Shown: positions 26,243 to 38,689, numbered from the stretch's first letter. The stretch is 64,000 nt of DNA from Quercus robur (GCF_932294415.1 NC_065535.1:26128782-26192781); one strand, 5' to 3'. The notes: generated by a model not told the origin, from the sequence alone. Numbers and translations: made by a program.

Positions 26243-27474
26243 GAAGGTTTTAAATATCTTCTACAATTTGGTTGCAAGTTTCAAGTTGTTTCGTAATTCT
26301 GCTCCAAAAGGCATTAAGATAACAATGGTTCTTTTCCAGTGGTAACAGTGAAAAATAGAAGCCATTTCAATTGTATTTGTGGGAAGGACAGGATCCCAAT
26401 AAGAATCCAATGAAGAAATTTTCAGCATTCTTTTTTTGGTTGGATGTACTTTTATTCATTTTATTGGCATCACAACTAGTTTCTGATGGATATGGAAGAA
26501 TTAAATAACGTTAGAGTAATTTCAATTTATTATTAGATGAAACAACCTTACTTGAAGATGATTAGTTCTATATGCTCGTAACTTTGTATCCTTGAATTCT
26601 AAGGAGACATGAACCTAAGTGGCCTAGTCTAGTGGATGAACCAACGCCGTGTGATTAGAGTGTTGTTAGGAAATTAGGGGTTAAACATTCGAAAGAATAA
26701 AGAAATAATTTATGATCAAGGCTGAGACTAGAGGCAAGATTAACACTTTCCTAAGATAATATTTTCCTCCACACACGAGTTTACATCAAACTTGTCCCCA
26801 AGACATGGATTCTACAAGTAGCAACCACAGATAATTAAATTCTTATGAATTTCTATGTAACAGTGAAGATTTCTCATCTAATGAATATAGATAATTATTT
26901 ATAGTCAAGGGGGGTGTAGCCCTTCAATAGGCAGCTTTGGAGAGACACCTTGGTTGATTTAAAACACCAAAACTAGTTCACATAACTTTACTTGCTGTTT
27001 GAAACACCTAAGAACCATTATTTGAAAATTCTGCAAAAGTTATTTTTTCCAAATCTTGACCAATTGAGATCACACTTTGACCGGTTGAACTCGTAAACTT
27101 GACCAATCGACCTGCAATCGAGCAAGTGTCAAAAAAACAGAAAGGTCAAGAAAAAATCCCACTAAGAATTCGACCAATCGACCTGGAATGGAGACATGAA
27201 TTGAGCTGTCTTGATAGTTCGAGCTAGGAGTAGAGGCTCCTTAAACAAAATCCAATTGACCTTCTCAACTTTATATCCAACGGCAATTCACACAAAATCT
27301 CTAATTTTATTTTGAAAATCTCTAATTTTATTTTAAATTATCTCCACTTTTAAACATTATATATTAAAACCTACTTGTATATACCTATACAACAAGTGTG
27401 ACCAACAACTTCATATTCCTCTGGGCCATTGATGTAGCAAAGGACCATTCTCAATCAGACCATCTGATTGGGAT
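26243..27474. other. SCPL 3' flank, no further gene seen
   Basis: The first 250 bases should be the SCPL 3' UTR. Around 26663-27403 there is a block that begins TGTTAGGAAATT, ends ACCAACA and contains repeated GACCAATCGACC-like motifs. It resembles a solo LTR, but I see no matching 5-bp flanks. No coding region was recognised. Confidence 0.45.
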
Positions 27475-27482
27475 AGTTACAC

Positions 27483-28983
27483 TGGTGGTAGTTCCATGAA
27501 TTTTTTTCAGGGTGTTTTTTAAGAAGCATAAATTACATAATCTAATAAAAAGAGAAATTCATATATTGACAACAACAACAATAAAAAATTAATAAAATTA
27601 ATAATATTGTTGTTAGTTGTTTCATTAATTTGTTTGTCTTTTATAAACTATAATTTGTTATATTATTGTTTCATTAATTATAAAATTATTAATTGTTGTT
27701 TAGCCTAACATAATTTAATTTGTTTGTCTTTTATAATATATTGGTTAATTAAATTATTAATTATTGTTTATTAGTTGCTTCTCCCAATTAATTATTGGTT
27801 AATTAAATTATTGTTTATTAGTTGCACTAGCACACATCCCATGTGCATTTACTTCCCCCAATTCAAATATCCCACCCTAGCCCCATGACCCCATCCACCC
27901 CCCACTCAATAGACAAACCCTATGACCCCCAATCATAAGAGCCAATTAGATAAATTCACAATTACAAACCATAATACACTAAAAGACAATTAATTGTATC
28001 TCATCAACACCAACGGATAAAGCCAAAAACATGGGCAAATATTAATAAAGTTATAAAGTAAAGCTAAGCAATCAGCCAATCACAGTTCAAAGAGAATCAG
28101 ATAAAGTCTTAAAGAGAGAGAGACTCTCATTTCATTTCACTTTCATTCTTCAGATAAAGAGAGAGAGAGACTGAGACAGAGAGAAACCCATTAACCCAAT
28201 AACCCGTATATGTAAGAGAGAAAAAGAGAGAGAAGTTAAGTGTAAAGATGAAATACCTTGAGGTTGAGGGAGCAGGGAGGCTTGAGGCTGAGGGCGGTGT
28301 CGTTAGGCAGCACGTCGAGGCGAGGAGGACTGATCTCTGATCCAATTGGACCGATCTCCGATGCTTGATGTGTTTTGGAGCTTGAGTTTGAGGCCCGATG
28401 TGATGACCGATGTACTCTGTTGCTTGAGGCAGAGGTGCCGTCCGTTGGTTGTTGTCGTCCGTTGGTTTCTGATTTCAGTATATTGGGTTAGGTTTTTTTT
28501 CTTTAGGTTAGGTTTATTTCTTTCTTTCTTTCAACATCTATTAGTGTTTGGTTGCGCTGTCCGTTGGTTTATGATTTTAGTATATTGGGTTTTGGTTTGT
28601 TTGTTTGTTTGTTTTTTTTTTTTTTTTGAGAATCCGTGGGTTTGCTTTGCCTTGTTTTTTTCTTTAGATTGGGTTTACTTTACCATATGTTGTTTAGGAT
28701 TGATGTTGAGCTTTTTTTCCCTGGTGGGCTTGCTTTGTTACAATAATTTTTTTTTTTTTTTTAAGATTTTAGTTCAAAAATTTTTTTTGGGGTTTTTTTT
28801 TTTTGTTTTTTTGCTTGAAAGTAGAAAAAAAAAAATTTATTTGAGGGTGTTCCTAATTTTCTTTTAAAGGGTAAACAAATAAAAAAAATTTTAATTATTA
28901 TATACAATTTTTTTTGTTTTTTCAGGTCAGGGTGTTCCGGGTGTTCCTAGGAACACCCTGGACTAAACATGGCACCGCCACTG
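27483..28983. mobile_element. Non-autonomous hAT-like DNA transposon, 1.5 kb
   Basis: The right end reads GGCACCGCCACTG (28971-28983) and the left end TGGTGGTAGTTCCATG (27483 onward), its imperfect inverse. Both ends continue into a shared AGGGTGTT motif (27512 and its inverse at about 28950). AGTTACAC occurs directly before and after (27475-27482 and 28984-28991), the 8-bp target duplication expected of hAT. The first three bases of the left terminus seem lost. The interior is AT- and T-rich and holds no transposase; a (GA)-rich block at 28107-28240 is notable. It is not self-mobile. Confidence 0.65.
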
Positions 28984-29278
28984 AGTTACACGGTTGTCCG
29001 ATAGACTTTCCAATATCTTTGCCAATGGACTTTTAACCAGATTTGCACTTACCTGCTCCTCCCAGTTTCCATGTTACAAGGCACGTAGGGAATGACTCAA
29101 GGCTACATACAAAATGAATGAAAACATGCATGAAATGCATATGAGTTCAGTATATACATAATTGATGCATGATACACCTCGATTGGACTCCAATTAAATA
29201 GAAACTCCCAAATTCTTTTCAAGCACACAACTAAACCATTTACTAATTTTAATTACGAGGTAAGTCCAGATAGCATAG

Positions 29279-29904
29279 TGATAGGGATAAAAAATAGCAC
29301 TTATTCATGCAAGGCATAAAGCTGACGACTTTAAGATAAGCCATCAGGCATAAGCTGACGGGTATAGTTATAACCGTCAGCTTCCTCATATAGTAGTCAA
29401 CAACTGATGTTCTAGATTGAGAGAATGAGGGAAGTCTGCGAGACACACCTAAAGGCTGACGACATCAGCAAGACTGATGCCAGCAAGGCTGAAGGAAGTA
29501 AATAAGCCGACGACCCTGATGCATGTTTACTTGCTCCCCACGACTGCATATATAAGGAAATACCTTGCCCTCCACATTTGATACTACTCAAAGGATCCCT
29601 ATAAGGAAAGGATCCCGCCAAATACGCCCAAGAAGACTCCTATAAGGAAAAGACTTCCGCACCAAGGAAGAGACGTCAACCCCTTACTACTATAAAAGCC
29701 CCAATACCCTTATTAGCCAAGGTACGCATAATTTACCCTCTCTAGCACTCTAGAGTTGTGAGAATAATTCTAACTTGACATTCGGATGGTATTTAGCCGG
29801 CACCACACTGGTGCTCTCTGTTAGGTCTTCTCTTTTTGTTGTGCAGGTGCTATTTCGAGTGCGTGAGGACTGTGTGGCTTACTGGTGATTTTTTGGCTTC
29901 ATCA
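29279..29904 (+). repeat. Left LTR of the 8.2 kb gypsy element
   Basis: It starts TGATAGGGAT and ends CTTCATCA. It contains repeated GCTGACG motifs and a TATAAAAGCCCC promoter-like box at about 29691. The right LTR at 36889-37514 matches it over its full length. Confidence 0.9.
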
Positions 29905-29906
29905 GT

Positions 29907-29924
29907 TGGCGCCGTCTGTGGGAA
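29907..29924 (+). other. Primer binding site of the 8.2 kb element
   Basis: TGGCGCCGTCTGTGGGAA lies two bases after the left LTR. This is a common primer site among plant Ty3/gypsy elements. The same 18 bases occur, on the other strand, in the 4.5 kb element at 53223-53240. Confidence 0.8.
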
Positions 29925-29959
29925 GCATTTCATATTATCGCTTCTCGGACAAAAGAGTT

Positions 29960-31230
29960 GCATGGTGCTCACTCGCTCAATGGCAACCACTAACGACGTT
30001 CAAAAAGAAGAACCACCCACGACCGCCCTCGAGAGACAGGTTAAAACTCTCGCTGCTGCCGTGGAACGCCTCACCAAACAAAATCGCGACCTGGAGGAGC
30101 AGCTGCGCTAGAAAAACGCAGCATCGGATAACCAAGGAGCAGATCATGAAGGAACCAGCGTTGAAAGAAGGAATCAAGAGGGACCACAGGCCAGTAACGC
30201 CCTAAGCAGACTGGAGCAACAAAACGTGAGCCTCCCCTCCCTCGTGGATATGGCTCCACCACCTATTATCGCGAAGATGCAGGCAATGAAGGAACATATG
30301 GAAGTTATGATGAACTCTCTCAAGGGACGAGTGTCCAGCGATCTTAACGACCTTGTTAACCAAACTGACTAGCCCTTCATCGCCTTTGTCAACTCCTTCC
30401 CCCTGCCGAGTAAGTTCCGCATGCCATAGATAGATAGTTACGACAGGGTCAAGGACCCTTTAAATCACCTAGAGACCTTTAAGACCTTGATGTACCTTCA
30501 AAGAGTAGCAGATGAGATCATGTGTAGGGCCTTCCCTACAATGCTGAAGGGTGAGGCAAGAATTTGGTTTAGCCAGCTGACGCCCAACTCCGTCAGCACC
30601 TTCAAGGAGTTAAGCGCTTAATTTATTGCGCACTTCATCGGGGGACATAGGTACAAGAAGTCTACAGCTTGCTTGATGAGCATCAAGTAGCGAGAGGAGG
30701 AGACGTTGAGATCCTACATATCCCGTTTCAATAAAGAGGCACTCTCGATCGACGAAGCCGACGACAAGATAATTGTAGCGGCATTCACTAATGGGCTGAA
30801 GAAGGGTAATTTTTTGTTCTCCCTGTACAAGAACGACCTGAAGACCATGTCAAAGGTGCTTTACAGAGCCACCAAATACATGAACGCTGAAAACGCGCTG
30901 CTGGCCCGAGAAGAAAAACCCAAGAAAAGGGAGAGGCAAGAAGACACACGGCAGGACCAAGGCCGGAAGAAGGCAAGGACAGGAGATCGAAGGAATGAAA
31001 GGCGCCCTAAGCCCCTGGGAGGAAGATTCACAAGTTTCACTCCATTAATTGCCCAGATAGATCAAGTCCTAATGCAAATCAAGGATGAAGGGGCTCTGAC
31101 GTTCCTTGGAAAGCTGAAGGGTGATCCCAACAAACGATCTAGGGATAAATTTTACCGCTTCCATCGTGACCATGGTCACGACACGGCCGATTGCTATGAC
31201 CTAAAGCAGCAGGAGTCGCAAGCGTAGTCA
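29960..31230 (+). pseudogene. Gag-like region of the 8.2 kb element (fossil)
   Basis: The region begins with a short coiled-coil-like stretch (ERQVKTLAAAVERLTKQN) and continues with residues typical of plant gypsy gag, including an Arg/Lys-rich segment and a short motif with HRDHGHDTADCYDLK. It is broken and not expected to make a functional protein. Confidence 0.7.
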
Positions 31231-31289
31231 TTTACTGCGACTCTCAAGTCGTCGCTAACCAAGTAAATGGAGACTATGAGTGCAAAGGC

Positions 31290-32744
31290 GAAAGGATGAA
31301 GAGGTACCTTGATCAATTAAGGACAAGAGTAGACGACCTAGAGGCCAAAATCGTCCAAATCCCCAGAGGAGAAAATGAGAAAGCTGATCGTCTTGCCAAG
31401 GCCGCTTCAGCAGAACATATGATTATCCCTGGTAATGTACTCTCTTTTGTTCAGCTTTCTCCACTAATAGTTTCCAGCGACATATAGGAGATAGGCTCTG
31501 AAAGTAACTGGACCGCACTGTTAGTTTCATACTTAAAAAACGGAGTCTTGCCAGATGGAAAGGAGGCTACGAGAAAGCTAAAGGTCCAAGCGGTGAGATT
31601 CGTCTTGATAAGAGATGTCCTGTACAAAAGAGGCTTCTCCCGTCCATATCTGAGATGCTTAGGTACGGAAGAGGCAGACTACGTCCTGAGGGAGGTACAC
31701 GAGGGGATTTGCGGAAACCATTCAAGGTCAAAGTCATTGGTACACAAGCTCGTGCGAGCAGGGTACTATTGGCCCACCATGCAGAAAGATGCCGAGGCTT
31801 ACGTTAAGATCTGTAACAAATGCCAAAGGTTCAGCAATATTACTAGACAACCAACTGAAGAGTTAACCCCGATGACGCCCCTATGGCTGTTCACTCAGTG
31901 GGGGTTAGATATTATGGGACCATTCCCTACAACATTACGACAACTAAAATTCCTGGTAGTAGGCATTGACTACTTTACAAAGTGGGTGGAAGCTGAAGCC
32001 TTGGCCACCATCACGGAGAAGAACGTGCGGAGTTTCGTCTGGAAATGCATTGTGTGCAGGTTTGGCATCCCAAGAGTCTTAGTCTCGGATAACGGGAAGC
32101 AATTCGACAACGACTCCTTTCGGGACTTTTGCTCACAGTTAGGGATATGAAACCACTACTCTTCCCCTGCTCACCCTTAGGCTAACGGGCAAGTCAAAGT
32201 CACGAACTGATCCTTGCTCAAAATTATCAAGAGTCGGCTCGAAGGGGCGAAGGGTATATGGCCTGAAGAGTTGCCAAGCATACTGTGGGCATACAGGACC
32301 ACGGTAAGGACACCCACAGGAGAAACACTGTTCCAACTAACATACGGGAGCAAGGCAGTCATCCCGACCGAAATTAGACGCACAAGCTACAGGGTACACA
32401 ACCATAACGAAAGCAAGAACAATGAGGCCATACGACTACAACTCGACCTTGTGGACGAAGTCAGAGTGATGGTAAAACAAAGGCTCGCAAGGTACTAGGA
32501 CCGAATGGCCAAGCATTACAACTCCCGGGTCCGACACAGAAATTTCCAGGTTGGGGATCTCGTTCTCAGGAAAGTCATGGACACTGTTAGAGACCCTACC
32601 CAAGGGAAGCTCGGCCCCAATTGGGAAGGACCTTTCCGAATCACGGCATGGCAAAGGAAAGACACTTACCACCTGGAGAAGTTAGACGGACAGAAGCTGC
32701 AGCATTCGTGGAACGCCGAGCACTTACGGAAGTATTACCAGTAG
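31290..32744 (+). pseudogene. RNase H/integrase-like region of the 8.2 kb element (fossil)
   Basis: It shows an RNase H-like end (IPRGENEKADRLAKAAS), an integrase zinc-binding part (HEGICGNHSRSK, then CNKCQRF), a catalytic-core-like part (LDIMGPFP, then VSDNGKQFD) and a C-terminal GDLVLRKV segment. It is broken. The usual protease and reverse transcriptase domains that should precede it are not seen. Confidence 0.75.
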
Positions 32745-33111
32745 GGATGATAGCGTGAAGACCAACCCTTTTTTTTTTTTTTACTTTTAGTTATACTCCT
32801 TAGTTTTATCATTTACTTTAGCTTTCGCAATAATACCTCTTTTCCATTTTAAGCCCAAAGGGCAGGATTTGATTTTCGAACTATTTTTATTTACAAATGC
32901 ATGGCAATAAGAGGAGTTTATTCAAAAATTGCTGAAGTTCCTATTTTACAAGTCCACAAGAATGGACAGTTTGAAGTTCACAAAAGTGGACGATTAAGTT
33001 CACAAAAGTGAACGACTAAAGTAGACGGCCAAGTCCACAAAAATAGACAGTTTAAAGTTCACAAAAATGGACGACTAAGTTCACAAAAGTGGACGACTAA
33101 AGTAGGCGGCT

Positions 33112-33595
33112 AAGTCCATAGCATAGACGGAAGCTAAAAGCTGACGGTCTCACCAAATGGATGAGACCATCATAAAACCAACAAGCTTACAAAAATGAAA
33201 GGTCATTAAGTCCATAGCATGGACGGAAGCTAAAAACTGACGGTCTCACCAAATGGATGTGACCATCATAAAACCATCGGGCCTACAAAAATGAAAGGTC
33301 ATTAAGTCCATAGCATGGACGGAAGCTATAAGCTGACAGTCTCACCAAATGGATGAGACCATCATAAAACCAACGAGCCTACAAAAATGAAAGGTCATTA
33401 AGCCCATAGCATGGATGGAAGCTAAAAGCAGACGGTCCCACCAAATGGATGAGACCATCATAAAACCAACAGGTCTACAAAAATGAAAGGTCATTAAGTC
33501 CATAGCATGGACAGAAGCCAAAAAGCTGATGGTCTCACCAAATGGATGAGACCATCATAAAACTAATGGGCTTACATTATGTCCATAAAATGACT
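33112..33595 (+). repeat. Five tandem repeats of about 96 bases in the 8.2 kb element
   Basis: Units start near 33112, 33207, 33302, 33399 and 33494. Each contains TAAGTCCATAGCATGGACGG, then GACGGTCTCACCAAATGG and ATGAGACCATCATAAAACC. Shorter GTCCACAAAAGTGGACGA-like repeats precede them at about 32950-33110. Tandem blocks between integrase and the 3' LTR are known in Tat/Ogre-type elements. Confidence 0.85.
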
Positions 33596-34153
33596 GAAAG
33601 TTAGAAAGCTGACGGTCACATTAAAGTAAGTGAGATTGTAAAAGTAATGTCTATTGATAGACGTGGCTGTAAAGCCGATGGGCTACCAAAAGCGACGGAA
33701 TCATTAAACACCTGACATGGATAAAACTACAAAGCTGACGGGCCTAGAAAAAACGTTCCTTACAAAACGAACAAGGTCATAAAGTTAGCAACATAATCAA
33801 ATATCCAAAGGCAAAGCTCGTAAAACCGACGAGATTATCAAACTCAAAAGGATGAGATGGACGGGCTCATAAGTCATACGAAGCCTATATCAACAGATTT
33901 TTTGAACAAGTCCACCCCTAAAAAACTGACGGGTTTCCCAAAACAGATGGGATTACGACTAAGGACTTCGCCTAGCACAATCACTAATTGAAAAATATAT
34001 AAAGACGACGGGAATAACATGCCACGTAACAAAATAAACTGTATACAAATGAAAGCCTAAAAACCAAAGGGGCACTTAAATAATTGTTTGCAAAGTAATT
34101 GAAATACACATTAAACGATTGTTTGCAAAATAATTGAAATACAAATAAAGAAA

Positions 34154-36440
34154 CTAAGTAGCAGGAGTGTCAGCAGGGTTCCTGTCATCTTTCTGATTTT
34201 CAACATCTATGAACACAGTTGGAGAGTTGGAAGCAGGAGTAGGGGGAGGATTGGCAGCAGGTTGGGCGAGAACAACGACACCGTTATCCTTTGGAGGAGG
34301 ATTGGACTCAGGGGAGCCGTCACCTTCATTGTCCATTGTAATTCCGAATAAGTCCAGCTCTGGGAAAACTGACGCAACTTGTTTGAGGCAAACATCAAAC
34401 CCAGTGCCATAATACTCAGCATAAGAGTCAATGAATGATTGCGACGCTTTAAATTCTTGAACGGCGTCAGTCCCAGCCGTCTCCACCCTTTCACTCAGAG
34501 CCGTCACCTCCTACTGTAGCTTTTCCTTCTGACGGTCAGCCTCCTTTAGCTTCCCCCTGACTTCCTTCAGCTCATTATTTAGCGTGCAGACAGCCTCCTT
34601 GTATTGCCCCTGTTCATTCATCAAATTTGCATTGTGTTTCCGGACCCGGGTGCCGACCCCCTCCTTGGCAACACAACGATCTTGAAGGGCCTTGACACGC
34701 ACCAAGGCTTGAGAAAAGAACACAGGCGTCAGTCAAAGTAAATCAAAACGAAATGAAACCAATTTGACCAAAAGACAGCAAACATACCCTAGTAAGATCA
34801 AAAAGAGCTGACGCCCCTAAGTCCTCTGTCCCCAACAAGTCGCAAGGCCCTGTATTCGTTGGCTTTATGAAGGACCTAACCTCCCCGACGGCATAGTCGT
34901 TGTGGGTCAAGAGGCAACATGAGCCCTCGATGACAGGACCCGAGGAAGTCATTACCCCCTTGCCTGCACTGTGGCTTGGCTTAAGGGGAGATTTCCCCTT
35001 TGGAGAAATGTCCCCAGGAGTGACAGCAGCCTTCTTGGATGGACGGTTGTCACTCCCGTCGGGTTTCCTTTTTGAAGCCTTGGTGACGGTCTTGGGGGTT
35101 GACGAGGTTCCGCTCTCTTCCTCCTTTGCTTTCTTTTCCTCTTTTTTGCGGGCTACAGCAGCCTTCACCCTTTGCCTAGCAGATTCCATCTTTGCACAAA
35201 GTAACTAACAATTATTACAACAGACGGGAAGGAAAAGCTGACGAAAGCAATAAAGAGTTTACTCACGTCGGCGAGAGAAATCGTCCAATCTCCGAGCGAA
35301 ATCGTCCAATCTCCGAGCTTCAGCTGACGGCTCTGGACCCCCGCAGTATAAATGAAGAGTGTCTAGGGTAATTAAGTCCCTACACTTTCGTTCCTCCAAA
35401 GGGATTTCAAGAACCCGACGGATGAATGCCTCTTGCTCGACGGTTATATATGGACGGCTACAGGCTGAAGAGGCAAAAGTGAAGACGTTAAAAAACTAAA
35501 TGGAGTAATAAAAGGATAAAAAGTTGACGGTAAATCAAAAGCTGTCAAAACCTGAAGGTTTAACTAATGCCCAGGTATTATCAAAACCATGAGGCATGGT
35601 AGCCCACTCTTCTGGACGGCATACCCAGTCAGATCTCTCAAGGAAAAAATATCTACTTTTCTAACTCTTGTTGGAATCTGGCATGTCAAATACAAGCCTT
35701 AAGTCCTTTTCCCTGACGGAGAAATGGTAAGTCCCTTTGGACGAAACAATCTAACGGGGCTTGTAGCAATAGAAGAACTCGTCTAGAGAAAGCTGACGAT
35801 TCCCACCACTCAGACGGCCCCACAAAACCTCAGCCCCAATAAAAGTCCTCCAAGCATTGGGGGCAATCTGTCTGACGGATATCCCTATAAAATCCACAAG
35901 CTGACGGTGCAAAGCCGTCAGTGGCAGCCTCAATTCGGCAGAAAGCATGGCATTATACATGCCGACGTCTGCAGTCCTCACTGTATAACACTTTTCCTTT
36001 TTCCTAGGGAGACGGATTGAAATGTGGTCTGGGATTTGGAAACGGGTATGTAATTCTTTGAAAACCTTCTCACTCATTTTGGGCAAAAACTTGTTTACGG
36101 CCCAATCCTCGGGAAGGATGAAGGAACGGTTTCCTCCGGGACTTACTGAAGCCTCTTCATAGGACTCCTCGTTACCATCATCCTCTTCCTCATCTCCGTC
36201 ACTCTCTCGCTCCTCTTCAACCTCACCTAATACTTTCTCTCCAACTCCCTCAACATAGTCTTCTATGTCGTCGCTAGGAGACTAGGCTGACATTTCCCTT
36301 CCTGACGACTCAGAAAAGACGTTGGACTCTTGACCTGAGCCAAAAACGTCGTCGTAGCTCGCTCCATTGCGGACTGACGACTGGTCACTCGACGCGTCAC
36401 TTGACATCTGACTACCTACAAGTGACGGATCCATTCTAAG
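34154..36440 (-). pseudogene. Antisense accessory ORF region of the 8.2 kb element (fossil)
   Basis: On the strand opposite to gag-pol, several open stretches encode hydrophilic sequence, among them one with RFQIPDHISIRLPRKKEK and WRTFIGAEVLWGRLSGG. Extra antisense ORFs at this position, downstream of integrase, are a known trait of Tat-lineage gypsy elements. Their function is not established. The region is broken here. Confidence 0.6.
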
Positions 36441-36660
36441 TACCTAAACTGACGTCCTCACTAAGAAATTGTTCAGCTAGATCAAAAATGCAAATATAAA
36501 GAAGGGAAGAGAACTTACAAGTAAATAAGTCTTGGAGGAGAAGACGGCCTAGAAAGTGACGGTGTTGGCAACAGATGACGGATCAGCAAAAGCAGAAGCA
36601 ACGAGTTCTCTCTTGAAATATTAGCAAGGTTGAAATAGAGAAATGAGGAGAAGGATGCGT

Positions 36661-36672
36661 GTTATATATAGG
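36661..36672 (-). promoter_or_regulatory. Antisense TATA-like site ahead of the accessory ORF region
   Basis: On the minus strand CCTATATATAAC lies about 220 bases inside the 3' LTR and about 230 bases ahead of the accessory ORF region, in otherwise GC-richer DNA. The placement suits a promoter that serves the antisense ORF. It is inferred from motif and position only. Confidence 0.4.
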
Positions 36673-36888
36673 AAGAGGAATGTGCAGAAGGCGAGGCGAC
36701 GCCTTTGTCGAGAAACGAGGCCAACGGGAGCACGCCACGTGTCCAAGCATTAAATGGATGGCGGCTCGAGGAGTCACTCATAAATGATTTTCCCGCTTGT
36801 CTGAACCAAAAGATAGTTAACTGATAAAAAAAACTTAACTCTACATCCCGTCAGTCTAAAATGGCGAGGATGTAGAGTAGGGGGCAGC

Positions 36889-37514
36889 TGATAGGGATAA
36901 AAAATAGCACTTATTCATGCAAGGCATAAAGCTGACGGCTTTAAGATAAGCCATCAGGCATAAGCTGATGGGTATAGTTATAACCGTCAGCTTCCTCATA
37001 TAGTAGTCAACAACTGATATTCTAGATTGAGGGAATGAGGGAAGTCTGCGAGACATACCTAAAGGCTGAAACATCAGCAAGACTAACGCCAGCAAGGCTG
37101 AAGGAAGTAAATAAGCCGATGACCCTGATGCATGTTTACTTGCTCCCCACGACTACATATATAAGGAAATACCTTGCCCTCCACGTTTGATACTACTCAA
37201 AGGATCCCTATAAAGAAAGGATCCCGCCAAATACGCTCAAGAAGACTCTTATAAAGAAAAGACTTCCGCACCAAGGAAGAGATGTCAACCCCTTACTACT
37301 ATAAAAACCCCAATACCCTCATTAGCCAAGGTACGCATAATTTACCCTCTCTAGCACTTTAGAGTTGTGAGAATAATTCTAACTTGACATTCGGAGGGTA
37401 TTTGGCCGGCACCACATCGGTGCTCTCTGTTAGGTCTTCTCTTTTTGTTGTGCAGGTGCTATTTCGAGTGCGTGAGGACTGTGTGGCTTACTAGTGATTT
37501 TTTCGGCATTATCA
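36889..37514 (+). repeat. Right LTR of the 8.2 kb gypsy element
   Basis: Full-length partner of 29279-29904. Most differences between the two are C/T or G/A changes, the pattern expected of decay at methylated cytosines. It is followed by the CATAG target duplicate. Confidence 0.9.
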
Positions 37515-37694
37515 CATAGTATGCTTAGGTACATGTGTCACTTTAGATGGACATGCATAAAAACTACTAGCTATGTAACATAAGTAGCAAAGACAATGCA
37601 TGAAGTGCGAAAATTTGGAAAGTGAGCACATGTGACAGATAAATGTGATGTGTCATAATGAACTAGTCATGCACACTTACGTCCTAGTCTTAAC

Positions 37695-38067
37695 AATGGT
37701 TTTCAAACCTGGATCGTTCAATGAACCGAAAAAGGGAGAGAAGTTCAAGGTTTTTGAGGTCAGGCCAAGGTTCAACCGTGATCAAATCGTGAAGTTTCAT
37801 TTAATTTAATTTTTTTTTTAAATTGGTACTTATATTGGTTTATATTTATTAATTTTTCATTCTTGAGCAACAAGATGTGTGTAGCCCAATGGTTTGCACA
37901 CTGGAAATGTTATCTCATTACTTGAGAGCATCTTGCCAGTAGCTAAATTTCATCAATTTTTACCAAAATATAGAAATGACTGAATCGTGACTTATAAAAC
38001 CGGACCTTGGGCCGGTTCTTGATTATCCCGATGGACTGCCCGGTTCGGTCCGGATTTAGAAACATTG
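37695..38067. mobile_element. hAT-like MITE, about 373 bases
   Basis: The left end AATGGTTTTCAAACCTGGAT is mirrored by the right end, whose reverse complement is CAATGTTTCTAAATCCGGAC. GTCTTAAC (37687-37694) and GTTTTAAC (38068-38075) flank it, an 8-bp duplication with one mismatch. The interior has inverted CCGGTTC/GAACCG-like motifs and no coding frame. The exact ends are good to within a base or two. Confidence 0.5.
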
Positions 38068-38689
38068 GTTTTAACGACTTGATGGGGACTATCACCTGAA
38101 GAGGCATACATCTTATAACTCCCACATCTCCTAAATGTCGTTTGCAATCAAATTTTACAAGAACAAACTTTAAATTTGATCAATTTTAAGCATTATGTAC
38201 AAGTTTTTCAATTTTACTTTTTATATGCGTAGTGCATCACCTTTTACCAAGTTTAGTGGCACTAAATTTTTCTATAAGCACATAAGAGTATTTTTATTAT
38301 TGACAAATACTAAAGGTGAGATATTTTTGCCTTTCGCTTAGGATTTTTTTTACCTTTTCCTATCAAAACAAGTGACTTAGACTTGGAGTGTACATAATCA
38401 ACTCCTAATCAAGAGTCACATCAAGAAACAACAAATGGCTCAAGAAGTTCAATTGTGCATAAAAATGCTCATCTAGGCAACAAATAGTACACGAACATGA
38501 ATCTATTTCATTAGCCAACCAAAAGTACACAAGTATTAGTTTTAACACAAATTTTTTTTATTTTTCAAATTTTCATTTTGTGTGTGTTTTTTTAGATTCT
38601 AAAGACACAAAACATGCAAAACAAAAACTGAAACACACCTAAAATAAGCTAGACTAACACAATTAAAAAAAAAAAAAAAAAGAAGGCAA

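Larger units (their letters stand above)
29279..37514 (+). mobile_element. Ty3/gypsy LTR retrotransposon, Tat-like, 8.2 kb, broken
   Basis: LTRs of 626 bases each (29279-29904 and 36889-37514) start TG and end CA. CATAG flanks the element on both sides (29274-29278 and 37515-37519), so both ends are intact. A primer binding site (29907-29924) follows the left LTR and a purine tract (GTAGAGTAGGGGGCAG) precedes the right one. Inside, in order: a gag-like region, an RNase H/integrase-like region, short repeats, and an accessory ORF region on the opposite strand. I see no reverse transcriptase block. The element is broken, with on the order of ten or more disabling changes. The LTRs differ at about 28 of 626 sites (about 4.5%), suggesting insertion a few million years ago, or more if the host is a slow-evolving tree. 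Confidence 0.88.

Noticed and set aside
26663-27403. Solo LTR starting TGTTAGG and ending ACCAACA
   Set aside because: The flanking pentamers do not match and no second copy is present in the window, so the edges cannot be supported.
28346-28867. A 173-codon + strand open frame inside the hAT-like element
   Set aside because: Its sequence is mostly Phe, Leu and Val from T-rich simple DNA. There is no recognisable transposase or other domain.
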